From the NCBI RefSeq assembly GCF_016107575.1, contig NZ_JABAST010000024.1, positions 1 through 46,293 of the forward strand: a stretch of 46,293 nucleotides of DNA, in the 5' to 3' direction. The DNA comes from Psychrobacter faecalis. GTDB lineage: Bacteria > Pseudomonadota > Gammaproteobacteria > Pseudomonadales > Moraxellaceae. Both the position numbers and the translations under genes were made by a program. Each line of letters opens with the position of its first letter. The stretch's first letter is position 1. The notes beneath the pieces are model-generated. The model ran no database searches. It was not told the origin of the DNA and saw nothing but the letters and a program-made list of their open reading frames with translations. Positions 9,136-17,662 of this stretch are shown here, piece after piece.

Positions 9136-10122
9136 ATGACTCAGCATTCTACTTCTGACGATGGTTTATCCAGTGCTGATTCTATGGCAGAGGAGCAATT
9201 TGCAGAAGGTTATGCTGAGCAGTCCGCTCATTTAGCAAATAGTCAGCAGCCGGCGATTGTCCATCCTAATTTTGATCCTAAGCGTTTGCCACTCGATCCT
9301 GCTCGGCCATTGACTGATATTCCAGAGCCTGCGCGGCGCTTAAATGGTCAGCTGCGCCGCTTATATGGCAGCTCGGCACGTTTTTATCAGCCTAAGACGG
9401 ACCGCTTATCGAAATGGGCGCTAGTGGCTTCAGAAGCATTGGCCGAGCATTTATCACTGCTCAGTGCGGCAAAGCTGATTGAGTTGCCCGAGAGTTTTTA
9501 TCACAATCATAGCGATCAGCCGTTATTATCGCCATTGACTGATATGACGTTGCTTGATATGGCAGATATTCAGCGCGCGCTACAGGCATACCCAAAGCTG
9601 ACACGTTATGGGTTTGCGAGTGTCGATAGCATAAATATTGATAATAATATTAATAAGCCTTTAAAGACAGAATCCCTACGAGCATTGACCAGACGTTATA
9701 ATCCTGATGAGCTGCTTAATAGCGTCTATGCTGACGATTGGCAAGTGGTATTGCAGCCGCAGCAATTTGACAGCGGCGCGGGCAGTTTGGCGACCGATAT
9801 TATGGCTTGTAGTGTCGCCGTCCATGCTTTAAAGCAATGCGGTACGCGCAGAACCATCAATCACAGCTACAGCGCGGCGCAAATTTGTCAGCATCTGCGT
9901 AGTTATTTGCTCAGTCAAATAGTGTTTGAGCCCGCACAGCGCCATGCTTATCGTCAAGTGCGCTTATTTACGGGGCATATTATCGTTGCTGCCTATCATT
10001 TAGGCTGGGACATACAAGTCAGTCACGATGGGCAATGCTACTTTACTATCTCATCGCGCTGCGGATTATTGACGCGTTATGCGAATATGCAAGATTATGA
10101 TATCAACGGTTGGTCAAGTTAA
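9136..10122 (+). CDS. Unrecognised protein between the SDR gene and pyrE
   Basis: I do not recognise this 328-residue protein. It has no signal peptide or membrane helix, so it is probably cytoplasmic. Residues 1-45 are acidic and low-complexity. A proline-rich stretch (FDPKRLPLDPARPLTDIPEPARRL) leads into a body predicted to be mainly helical. The conserved-looking C-terminal part includes CSVAVHALKQCGTRR, an RHAYRQVRLFTGHIIVAAYHLGWDIQV segment and YFTISSRCGLL; several Cys and His residues there could bind metal, but no known motif is complete. Codon use and composition match the neighbours, which argues for a real gene. AGGGAA upstream supports the start. The pyrE promoter appears to overlap its 3' end. 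It could be lineage-restricted. Confidence 0.75.
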   Translation: MTQHSTSDDGLSSADSMAEEQFAEGYAEQSAHLANSQQPAIVHPNFDPKRLPLDPARPLTDIPEPARRLNGQLRRLYGSSARFYQPKTDRLSKWALVASEALAEHLSLLSAAKLIELPESFYHNHSDQPLLSPLTDMTLLDMADIQRALQAYPKLTRYGFASVDSINIDNNINKPLKTESLRALTRRYNPDELLNSVYADDWQVVLQPQQFDSGAGSLATDIMACSVAVHALKQCGTRRTINHSYSAAQICQHLRSYLLSQIVFEPAQRHAYRQVRLFTGHIIVAAYHLGWDIQVSHDGQCYFTISSRCGLLTRYANMQDYDINGWSS

Positions 10123-10139
10123 GCCGACGCGACTATAAT
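10110..10139 (+). promoter_or_regulatory. Probable pyrE promoter
   Basis: TTGGTC (10110-10115) and a perfect TATAAT (10134-10139) are 18 bp apart and lie about 60 bp before the pyrE start. The -35 box overlaps the last codons of the preceding gene. Confidence 0.5.
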
Positions 10140-10198
10140 GCCTTGCACAACTTTTTGATTGTTCAATTTTCATTTTTCTTTGCTGATAGGAAGACCCT

Positions 10199-10930
10199 AT
10201 GCTGAATGCCGCCACGCTTAATAACGCTCAACATGCACAAAACGCCTCATTTTCATCGCATCAATTTATCCAATTGGCTTTAGACAATCAGGTCTTAAAA
10301 TTTGGCGAGTTTGTGCTTAAGTCTGGACGTATTAGTCCATACTTTTTTAATGCAGGTTTGCTGGCGTCAGGTGAGATGTTATCGTTATTAGCCCGTGGTT
10401 ATGCCGATGCCTTAGCGGAAAAGATGGCTGAACAAATGGCAGCTAGTGATAATGGTACAAATGAGCAAGAGCTGGTCATTTTTGGAGCGGCTTATAAAGG
10501 CATACCCTTTGTCGCCGCAACCGCACAAGCGTTATGGCTACACCATGGCATCAATGCTAAATGGGGCTATAACCGTAAAGAAGCCAAAACCCATGGCGAA
10601 GGTGGTAATTTAGTCGGCGCTGATGTCAGTGGCAAGGCCGTCTGGGTGCTTGATGATGTGATTACCGCTGGTACGGCAATGCGCGAAGTGGTTGAGATTT
10701 TGGAGCAAGCGGGCGCCAGGGTGGCTGGTATTATCGTTGCGCTTGACCGTAAAGAAAAAGGTTTAGCGGAGCGCTCTGCTATTCAAGAGTTGGCAGAAAC
10801 CCTAGACGTGCCGGTACGTGCCTTGGTCGATATTGACGATTTAATCAGCTACTTAGCAGGAAGTAGCACAGATAAAGATGCTGCCCAGCTTGCAAAAATG
10901 CAGCATTACCGCGCCCAGTACGGCGTATAA
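10199..10930 (+). CDS. pyrE: Orotate phosphoribosyltransferase
   Basis: PyrE joins orotate and PRPP to give OMP in pyrimidine synthesis. The sequence has the family's N-terminal FIQLALDNQVLKFGEFVLKSGRISPYFFNAGL, the catalytic loop KWGYNRKEAKTHGEGGNLVG with the conserved Lys and His, and the PRPP-binding motif VWVLDDVITAGTAMRE around residues 147-162. At 243 residues it is longer than E. coli PyrE (213). The extra length is a polar N-terminal stretch of about 20 residues and a small insert near residue 80 (MAEQMAASDNGTNEQE). AGGAAG at proper spacing supports the ATG. It reads in the same direction as gshB, with a spacer of about 130 bp. Confidence 0.97.
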   Translation: MLNAATLNNAQHAQNASFSSHQFIQLALDNQVLKFGEFVLKSGRISPYFFNAGLLASGEMLSLLARGYADALAEKMAEQMAASDNGTNEQELVIFGAAYKGIPFVAATAQALWLHHGINAKWGYNRKEAKTHGEGGNLVGADVSGKAVWVLDDVITAGTAMREVVEILEQAGARVAGIIVALDRKEKGLAERSAIQELAETLDVPVRALVDIDDLISYLAGSSTDKDAAQLAKMQHYRAQYGV

Positions 10931-11064
10931 TTTATCGCAAATGTGGCTGCACTCAGGTCATGTTTAAATAAAGTTTAAGTGACATTTGAGCCATACGCTA
11001 TGTCCTCAATGTCTTTGAGATGTTTGCTTAAATAATTAATACTATAACGAAAGTGAGCCTTATC

Positions 11065-12036
11065 ATGAGCCAAGAACAACAAAAAAAATCGTTAAAAATA
11101 CTGGTCATTATGGATCCAATTGAGCTGGTCAATTATAAAAAAGATACCACGCTGGCGATGATGTGGTCGGCGCAAGACCGTGGGCACAGCCTTGGCTACT
11201 GTCAGATTCATGATTTATGGCTAGACCGTGGGCAATTGATGGTCGATAGCCAGCCGGTGACAGTCAAGCGTGACCCCGAGGATTTTTATGCGTTAGGGGA
11301 TAAAGCGACAGCGCCAGTCAGCGACTATGATGTGATTTTGATGCGTAAAGATCCGCCGTTTGACATGCGCTTTATTTATGCCACTTATATGCTTGATCAT
11401 GCTAAAGCCGCAGGCGTGTTGGTGGTGAATGACCCACAAGCGATTCGTGATTGTAATGAGAAGCTGTTTGCGACGTGGTTTAGCGATTATATGAGCCCAA
11501 CGATTGTGACCAGTAAACAGGCGCATATTCGTCAATTTATCGCTGAGCAGCAAGACGTTATCGTTAAGCCATTAGATGGTATGGGCGGTACGGGCATCTT
11601 CCGTTTGACCGCTGACAGTCCGAATATCGGCGTGACGCTGGAGATTTTAACGGAACTTGAGACGCTACCTATTATGGCGCAGCGTTATTTGCCAGAGATT
11701 AAGCAAGGTGATAAGCGTGTGTTAATCGTCGATGGTGAAGTGGTCGATTATAGCTTGGCGCGTATCCCGGTAAAAGGTGAGACGCGCGGAAATCTTGCCG
11801 CCGGTGGTAGTGGGGTTGCGATGCCGCTCACCGATATCGAGCGCCAAGTAGCAGAGGTAGTGGCACCGATTGTCAAAGAAAAAGGGCTAATGTTCGTCGG
11901 TTTAGACTTAATCGGTGGCCGTATCACTGAAATTAACGTCACCAGTCCAACCTGTGTGCGTGAGATTGATGACCAATGCGGTACTGATATTGCAACTGAC
12001 TTTATTGTCGCTATCGAGAAAAAACTGGCTGTTTAA
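11065..12036 (+). CDS. gshB: Glutathione synthetase
   Basis: GshB ligates gamma-glutamylcysteine and glycine with ATP. It shows the prokaryotic GshB layout. The N-terminal domain contains KILVIMDPIELVNYKKDTTLAMMWSAQDRGH. The ATP-grasp part has VIVKPLDGMGGTGIFRL, RYLPEIKQGDKRVLIVDGEVVDYSLARIPVKGETRGNLAAGG and, near the end, LIGGRITEINVTSPTCVREID, where Glu and Asn bind Mg2+. The length of 323 residues fits the family (about 316). The ATG at 11065 is preferred; an in-frame GTG at 11053 would add four residues. Downstream lie two hairpins that separate it from murG. Confidence 0.97.
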   Translation: MSQEQQKKSLKILVIMDPIELVNYKKDTTLAMMWSAQDRGHSLGYCQIHDLWLDRGQLMVDSQPVTVKRDPEDFYALGDKATAPVSDYDVILMRKDPPFDMRFIYATYMLDHAKAAGVLVVNDPQAIRDCNEKLFATWFSDYMSPTIVTSKQAHIRQFIAEQQDVIVKPLDGMGGTGIFRLTADSPNIGVTLEILTELETLPIMAQRYLPEIKQGDKRVLIVDGEVVDYSLARIPVKGETRGNLAAGGSGVAMPLTDIERQVAEVVAPIVKEKGLMFVGLDLIGGRITEINVTSPTCVREIDDQCGTDIATDFIVAIEKKLAV

Positions 12037-12171
12037 GCTATTTATTCTAAAGTATTGGTCTAAATAAAGCCTTTAAACGATAAGTTTAGGCAACGCCGTA
12101 AGGATAGAGTAATTTATCACTAAGCTATGTGCACAATACTTAAAAAACAGTGTGCTAAGCTATAATGATAG

Positions 12172-12290
12172 ACCGTATCTCTTAATAGCACTTTTAAAAA
12201 GTGATAAAAAATCATGAAAAATGATTTTTTGACCTGTTAAGTGAATTTATAAAAGCCAAGCCGCGATGAATCACGGCTTGGATTTTTATT
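12172..12290 (+). ncRNA. Candidate small RNA between gshB and murG
   Basis: A perfect TATAAT lies at 12161-12166 with no good -35 box. About 40 bases on is a 10-bp perfect stem, AAAAAATCAT/ATGATTTTTT (12206-12230, loop GAAAA), and then a GC-rich terminator (12256-12281 plus T-run). A transcript of about 110-120 nt would follow. This is inferred from layout only; the hairpins might simply be tandem gshB terminators. Confidence 0.25.
12256..12290 (+). terminator. Rho-independent terminator downstream of gshB
   Basis: CCAAGCCG (12256-12263) pairs with CGGCTTGG (12274-12281), with GAT/ATC pairing inside the loop, followed by ATTTTTATT. Confidence 0.8.
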
Positions 12291-12436
12291 ATTCATACGG
12301 CACAAAATGCTGTCTATCCGGCAGCGATTTACACTATACTATGCGGGCTTTTATAAGGCTGTTTTGGTTCGATAGATAGCGCAATCAAAAGATAATAAGT
12401 CTTTCATATACATAAAGAAAAGATAGGCAGACGTTC

Positions 12437-13522
12437 ATGAAAACACCGCATATATTAATGATGGCTGCGGGGACAGGCGGGCATGTATTTCCAGCGCTAG
12501 CAGTTAGCGAAGAATTGACCAAGCGCGGCGCTGTTATTCACTGGCTGGGTACGCCACATGGCATGGAAAATCGCTTGGTTGCACCGACTGGCTATCCTTT
12601 TCATGCGATTGATATGCAAGGGCTGCGCGGTAAAGGCGTAGGGCGCTTGCTTAAGTTACCGGTTAATTTGTTGTCAGCGACGATGGCGGCGATCAAAGTC
12701 ATCCGTGGCAATCAGATTGATGTGGTTGTTGGTTTTGGCGGATATGTCACCGCGCCCGGCGGTATTGCGGCGCGCTTAACCAAAACGCCGCTAATTATCC
12801 ATGAACAAAATGCCATTGCAGGCATGAGCAATCGCTATTTGGCCAAGATGGCGACCAAGGTCATGCAAGCGTTTGAGAATACCTTTGCGAATAGCCAGCA
12901 TGATAGCAAGATTGAAACGGTGGGAAATCCCGTGCGCAATGCTATTAGCGGAGTTGCCGAGCCTAGTGTGCGTTACGATGTTAATGATAACTCGCCGCTT
13001 AAACTGTTGGTGGTTGGTGGTTCGCTTGGCGCGCAAGTGTTAAATGAGACGCTGCCAAAAGCATTGGCTTTGCTTGACCGTCCGTTTGAGGTGCGTCATC
13101 AATGTGGACGCGATAATGAAACCGCTACGCAAGCGGCGTATGATAGTGAAGCGTTAAGCGCTCATCAGTTTACTGTGCAGCCATTCATCGATGATATGGC
13201 AGCGGCGTATAATTGGGCTGATATCGTGGTTTGTCGAGCGGGGGCATTGACGGTGACGGAAATTCAAAATGTTGGGATAGCGGCAATATTTGTCCCGCTA
13301 CCAAGCGCCGTTGATGATCATCAGACCGCCAATGCGCGCACCTTGACCGAGCACCAAGCAGGGATTTTGTTGCCACAAAGCGAGCTAACTCCTAACAAGC
13401 TGAGTAATGAGCTCAATATGCTAGATAGACGCGCTTGTTTGGAAATGGCAGAAAAAGGCCATGCGCTTGCCAATCGTCAAGCTTGTCAGCGAGTTGCCGA
13501 TATTATCTGGCAAGCGTTATAA
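12437..13522 (+). CDS. murG: UDP-GlcNAc:lipid I GlcNAc transferase MurG
   Basis: MurG converts lipid I to lipid II on the inner face of the cytoplasmic membrane. Its GT-B fold is evident. The N-terminal glycine-rich loop is MMAAGTGGHVFPALAV (AGTGGH, residues 11-16), followed by VVGFGGYVTAPGGIAA and IIHEQNAIAGMSNR. The C-terminal donor site has LLVVGGSLGAQVLNETLPKAL, VCRAGALTVTEI and PLPSAVDDHQTANA. The length of 361 fits the family. It begins the plus-strand wall/division cluster. In E. coli ftsW precedes murG, while here gshB does, so the upstream half of the classical cluster is elsewhere. The start has AGG 10-12 bases upstream. Confidence 0.98.
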   Translation: MKTPHILMMAAGTGGHVFPALAVSEELTKRGAVIHWLGTPHGMENRLVAPTGYPFHAIDMQGLRGKGVGRLLKLPVNLLSATMAAIKVIRGNQIDVVVGFGGYVTAPGGIAARLTKTPLIIHEQNAIAGMSNRYLAKMATKVMQAFENTFANSQHDSKIETVGNPVRNAISGVAEPSVRYDVNDNSPLKLLVVGGSLGAQVLNETLPKALALLDRPFEVRHQCGRDNETATQAAYDSEALSAHQFTVQPFIDDMAAAYNWADIVVCRAGALTVTEIQNVGIAAIFVPLPSAVDDHQTANARTLTEHQAGILLPQSELTPNKLSNELNMLDRRACLEMAEKGHALANRQACQRVADIIWQAL

Positions 13523-13599
13523 AAACTGATTGTTTTGTTTATTATTTTTATTACTTATTATTAACCAAATTTGTTCGTCTTCAATAAAGAGAAAACCCT

Positions 13600-15057
13600 A
13601 TGCCGACCTCTGCTAAATCTTTAACCAAACGTTTGATTGAAATACCAGAAATGCGCCGTATCCAGCATTTGCATTTTGTTGGCATTGGTGGCTCGGGGAT
13701 GTGTGGTATCGCTGAAGTGATGAACAATCAAGGTTATACAGTCAGTGGTTCGGATATTGCTGAAAGCTTGGTGACGAAGCGCCTAGCACAGATTGGTATT
13801 GATATCGCGATTGGGCATGATTCCAAAAATATCGCCAATGCCGATGTCATCGTCGTCTCATCTGCCATCGACCGTAGCAACCCTGAAGTAAAGGCAGCGC
13901 TTGAAGCGCGTCTGCCTGTGGTACGCCGTGCAGATATGCTCGGCGAGTTGATGCGCTATCGTCATGGTATCGCTGTAGCGGGCGCGCATGGTAAAACCAC
14001 CACCACCAGTCTGCTGACGACGATGATGGCAGAAGGTAAGCTCGATCCGACTTATGTCATTGGTGGTAAATTAAATGCTTCTGGTAAAAATGCCGCGCTT
14101 GGTAGCAGCCGTTATTTAATTGCCGAAGCCGATGAATCTGATGCGTCGTTTTTAACTTTGCATCCGATGGCGGCGATTGTCACCAATATTGATCAAGACC
14201 ATATGGAAACCTATGGCAACAGTTTTGATAAATTAAAAGCCGCTTATATCCAGTTTTTACAAAATATGCCGTTTTATGGTTTAGCGGTGGTCTGCGGTGA
14301 CGACCCTGAATTGTACGCTATGATTGATGACATCGGGCGTCCGGTATTAACCTTTGGGCTTGAGCCGTTTAACGATGTACAGGCGGTTGATTTGGTCAGC
14401 GAAGGTACAAAAACTCACTTTACCGTGCTACGCCGTGATCGCGAGCCATTACGTCTGACTTTGAATATCCCCGGTGTACACAACGTTTATAATGCACTGG
14501 CTGCTATTACCATGGCAACCGACGAAGGCGTCGACGATGAAGCAATTACCCGCGCCCTACAAAAATTTGCCGGTGTCGGTCGCCGCTTTGAGCAGCAAGC
14601 GTCTGTAGAGATAGACGATGGTAACGTCTTGCTGATTGATGATTATGGTCACCATCCAAGAGAAGTCGATGCCACTATAAAAGCGGCGCGTCAAAGCTTC
14701 CCTGAGCGCCGCTTAGTCATGATGTTCCAGCCGCACCGCTATAGCCGTACGCGTGATTGCTTTGATGATTTTGTCGAAGTGCTTTCAAGCGTTGATGAGT
14801 TGTTGTTATTGGACGTTTATCCTGCTGGTGAAACTCCGATTGCGGGCGCTGATACCAAAGCCTTGGCACGCAGTATCCGTTTGCGCGGCGCCGTTGAGCC
14901 AACGATTATCGATAAAGCTAATATCGCCCCGGTCATGCAGCGTTTGCTCAAAGCCAATGACATGCTAATCACCCAAGGGGCAGGAAATGTCGGACAAATA
15001 GCAGTCGAATTGGCCGCTAATAATCTATATATCAAACAAGCCGCAAAAGAATTTTAG
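13600..15057 (+). CDS. murC: UDP-N-acetylmuramate--L-alanine ligase MurC
   Basis: MurC adds L-alanine to UDP-MurNAc, the first step of the peptide stem. The Rossmann-like N-terminal loop is [17 protein letters not shown]. The ATP loop is GAHGKTTTT (residues 128-136). The Mur-ligase signatures [24 protein letters not shown] and [11 protein letters not shown] are present, with [14 protein letters not shown] in the C-terminal domain. At 485 residues it is of normal length. GAGAAAA precedes the ATG. It lies 77 bp after murG and only 11 bp before ddl, consistent with one transcript. Confidence 0.98.
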   Translation: MPTSAKSLTKRLIEIPEMRRIQHLHFVGIGGSGMCGIAEVMNNQGYTVSGSDIAESLVTKRLAQIGIDIAIGHDSKNIANADVIVVSSAIDRSNPEVKAALEARLPVVRRADMLGELMRYRHGIAVAGAHGKTTTTSLLTTMMAEGKLDPTYVIGGKLNASGKNAALGSSRYLIAEADESDASFLTLHPMAAIVTNIDQDHMETYGNSFDKLKAAYIQFLQNMPFYGLAVVCGDDPELYAMIDDIGRPVLTFGLEPFNDVQAVDLVSEGTKTHFTVLRRDREPLRLTLNIPGVHNVYNALAAITMATDEGVDDEAITRALQKFAGVGRRFEQQASVEIDDGNVLLIDDYGHHPREVDATIKAARQSFPERRLVMMFQPHRYSRTRDCFDDFVEVLSSVDELLLLDVYPAGETPIAGADTKALARSIRLRGAVEPTIIDKANIAPVMQRLLKANDMLITQGAGNVGQIAVELAANNLYIKQAAKEF

Positions 15058-15068
15058 GAATAAGACTC

Positions 15069-16190
15069 ATGACTATTAATAACCAAGAAAACATTAAACA
15101 AGAAAACAATCAGCAAAAAAATGAAAGCAACATTGATAAAAGTATCAATGCAGACGCTAAAGCTACGATTGTCAATCCAGATCTGGCGTTAGCAGCGGCG
15201 GCACAAGCACAGCAAGATAATGCTGCAAGTCATGAGCAAAACGATAAGGCCGTTCCTAGCATCGCAAACAGCAAAGTCAAAGACGCCAGTCAGTTTGGTA
15301 AAGTTGCCGTCATTTGTGGCGGCAGTAGCAACGAGCGCAGCGTGTCATTAGACAGTGGGGCTGCCGTATTAAAAGCGCTACAAAACCAAGGTGTTGATGC
15401 CACTCATTTTGACCCAAAAGATCAAGATATTACCGAGCTACGTAAGTTTGATCGCGTTTTTAATGTCTTGCATGGTCGCGGCGGCGAAGACGGTCTGCTA
15501 CAAGGCGTGCTGCAATGGTTTAATATTCCGCAAACTGGTTCAGGTATTTTGGCATCAGCGCTTGGAATGGATAAAGTCCGCACCAAGCAGCTTTGGCAAG
15601 GCTGCGGCTTATCAACCGCGCCATTTTCATTGTTAACCGCGGATACCGACTGGCAGCAAGTGGTGAATATGCTTGGCTTGCCGCTGATTATCAAACCAGT
15701 CCATGAAGGCTCAAGCATTGGTATGACCAAAGTCAATAACCTCGATGAATTGCCTGCCGCTTATGCAACGGCGGTGCAGTGCGGTGACGCGGTGATGGCT
15801 GAGCGCTGGATTACTGGGCGCGAATTTACCATTGTTATTATCGATGACGAAGCTTATCCGGTTATTCGCCTTGAGCCTGCTGATATCACCAACTTCTATG
15901 ATTTTGAAGCCAAATACAATCGTAACGATACCAGCTACTACATACCTTGTGGGCTAAGTACTGCGGATGAAAAGCACTTGCAAGATTTGAGCTTGGCGGC
16001 ATTCCGTGCTGTCGATGCTAAAGGCTGGGGACGTATTGATGCGATGCAAGACGAAGCAGGCAACTTTTGGCTACTCGAGATTAATACCGTGCCGGGTATG
16101 ACCAGTCATAGTTTAGTGCCAATGGCTGCCAAAGCTCGCGGTATGGATTTTGATGCTTTATGCTGGCATATTCTAGCGCAAACTTTATAG
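15069..16190 (+). CDS. ddlB: D-alanine--D-alanine ligase with polar N-terminal tail
   Basis: Ddl makes the D-Ala-D-Ala dipeptide of the peptidoglycan stem. The ATP-grasp enzyme starts near residue 77 (KVAVICGGSSNERSVSLDSGAAVL) and carries FDRVFNVLHGRGGEDGLLQG, LPLIIKPVHEGSSIGM, ERWITGREFTIVI, and LLEINTVPGMTSHSLVP, with the metal-binding Glu and Asn. The first 75 residues are extra compared with E. coli DdlB (306 residues). They are rich in Asn, Gln, Ala and Lys, probably disordered, and repeat NQ/EN-type words. The ATG at 15069 has AGGAA about 9 bases upstream, at the end of murC, so the tail is probably translated. An internal start nearer the domain cannot be excluded, but none shows a clear binding site. 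Confidence 0.95.
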   Translation: MTINNQENIKQENNQQKNESNIDKSINADAKATIVNPDLALAAAAQAQQDNAASHEQNDKAVPSIANSKVKDASQFGKVAVICGGSSNERSVSLDSGAAVLKALQNQGVDATHFDPKDQDITELRKFDRVFNVLHGRGGEDGLLQGVLQWFNIPQTGSGILASALGMDKVRTKQLWQGCGLSTAPFSLLTADTDWQQVVNMLGLPLIIKPVHEGSSIGMTKVNNLDELPAAYATAVQCGDAVMAERWITGREFTIVIIDDEAYPVIRLEPADITNFYDFEAKYNRNDTSYYIPCGLSTADEKHLQDLSLAAFRAVDAKGWGRIDAMQDEAGNFWLLEINTVPGMTSHSLVPMAAKARGMDFDALCWHILAQTL

Positions 16191-16669
16191 TTAGGCATTT
16201 AGCCACATATAAAATTGTGTGAATGGTTTTTAAATTGACTATATAAGCTCTATTTGATCATAAGTTCTATTTGATCAGCGATATATTTAATCATTAATAG
16301 CGCTGTCTAATACAGACAAATGTATCGCTAGCCCTGCTATAACACAGCTTCGTGTAAACTTGTGTAAATTCGTTGTTAGTAGTAAGGGTTAGGCTATTGT
16401 TTAAACGTAAAATACGTTAATATTGTAATTATTGGTCTATATTAGTGATATTTATGGTTATTTATGCAAATTTCTTTAAGTTATTCATTAAATAAGAAAA
16501 ATGTTACGTTTTAATGCGCCTAACTGAGCTTTATCGCTCGTTTTAGACAAATAAATTGATAATATGGCAGTTTCATCGATTGCTGTACCGATTAGCAGAT
16601 TTACCATTAATAATAAGCACTATTGGCGTTATGCAAATAGTTTAAGCAAAAATAGGGACGACGTGTATT
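16191..16669. other. Intergenic gap ddlB-ftsQ with short tandem repeats
   Basis: These 479 AT-rich bases contain no supported gene. They hold two copies of a 17-bp unit (16244-16260 and 16261-16277, one mismatch), a 10-bp tandem GTGTAAACTT/GTGTAAATTC (16352-16371), and an extended -10-like TGCTATAAC (16335-16343) that may start ftsQ transcription. In most relatives ddl and ftsQ lie close together. Confidence 0.6.
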
Positions 16670-17467
16670 ATGACTCAAACTGTCAATGACATCGCTGACT
16701 TGATGAGTGATAACACCTCGCGCCCTAAATCTAATTTGCAAATACCCTCTATGCTCAGATATTTTTTCACAGTGTTGGTGTTAGGTTTGCTGGTGCTGAT
16801 ATTGGTCATGGGCGGTAAAGCATTGCGTGATGCACCGCCTGCCGCTATTCATGTCGACGATAGAGGGCTGACCGTAGCGCAATATCGTGCGTTACAACAA
16901 GTGATGAACCAACAGAGCGTGAGCAGTTTTTTTACCTCTGATTTGCAGGCGCTCAGAGATATCTCTACCGGTCTTGCTTGGGTTGACCAAGTCAGTATCA
17001 GCCGTGACTGGCAACAAGGTATTGTCGTGAAAGCGCTACCAAAACAGGCCGTGGCAAATTTTGGTACCGAGCGTTTAGTTGATGCGAAAGGCGCGGTTTT
17101 TGTGCCGGCTGATAGTAGAGAGCTGACGCAAGAGCAATTTGCGACGCTGCAAGGCGATATAGCGCAAGCGCCAGTTATTATGCAACAGATGCAACAAGTT
17201 AACGACTGGTATGCACCGCTCGATATGCAAGTTGAGGATATCATTTTATCGCCAAGAATGACGTGGCTGATTCGCTTTGATAATGGCTTACGTGTTATCG
17301 TTGACAATGAAAACACTGCGCAAAAACTGTTGAATTTAAGTCAACTGCTTGGTAATCAATTAAGTAATCGCCGCGATGAAATGCAGTCCGTCGATCTTCG
17401 TTATAAAAATGGATTTACTATCGCATGGAATTTGGCGCCCCCAAAAGATGGTGAAACACCGCCATAA
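16670..17467 (+). CDS. ftsQ: Cell division protein FtsQ
   Basis: FtsQ is a bitopic inner-membrane division protein that links early and late divisome parts through FtsB/FtsL. After about 28 cytoplasmic residues comes one membrane helix (residues about 31-48, YFFTVLVLGLLVLILVMG). A periplasmic POTRA domain follows (VDDRGLTVAQYRALQQVMNQ to GIVVKALPKQAVANFG, with the typical W-x-x-x-V-S-I-S-R-x-W segment WVDQVSISRDW), and then the FtsQ beta domain ending in VDLRYKNGFTIAW, which matches the conserved YxNG(F/L) signature. The length of 265 is in the usual range. AGGGA lies about 12 bases before the ATG. Unlike E. coli, where ftsQ overlaps ftsA, here they are separated by almost 200 bp. Confidence 0.95.
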   Translation: MTQTVNDIADLMSDNTSRPKSNLQIPSMLRYFFTVLVLGLLVLILVMGGKALRDAPPAAIHVDDRGLTVAQYRALQQVMNQQSVSSFFTSDLQALRDISTGLAWVDQVSISRDWQQGIVVKALPKQAVANFGTERLVDAKGAVFVPADSRELTQEQFATLQGDIAQAPVIMQQMQQVNDWYAPLDMQVEDIILSPRMTWLIRFDNGLRVIVDNENTAQKLLNLSQLLGNQLSNRRDEMQSVDLRYKNGFTIAWNLAPPKDGETPP

Positions 17468-17662
17468 AATAGCATCGTAAAATCATACTAAGCAATAAAA
17501 ATAAAGCACCATAAATTAAGAAAGCAATCGATTTCCAATACCCGTTTGCTTCTTGATAAAGAGAGTTTACTGATAATATGACCGCGTGATCATAACGCAT
17601 TTTTCAATGATTTAATGGAGACATCATTTGCTCTCCTGTTTAGCGATAATTTGTCTGGTACC

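Larger units (their letters stand above)
12037..12436. other. Intergenic region gshB-murG
   Basis: This 400-bp gap has a TATAAT at 12161-12166 not tied to any gene, an A/T-rich hairpin at 12206-12230, a strong terminator at 12256-12290, and a TATACT (12335-12340) about 97 bp before murG that may be its -10 box. The pieces between 12161 and 12290 could make a small RNA. Confidence 0.5.
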
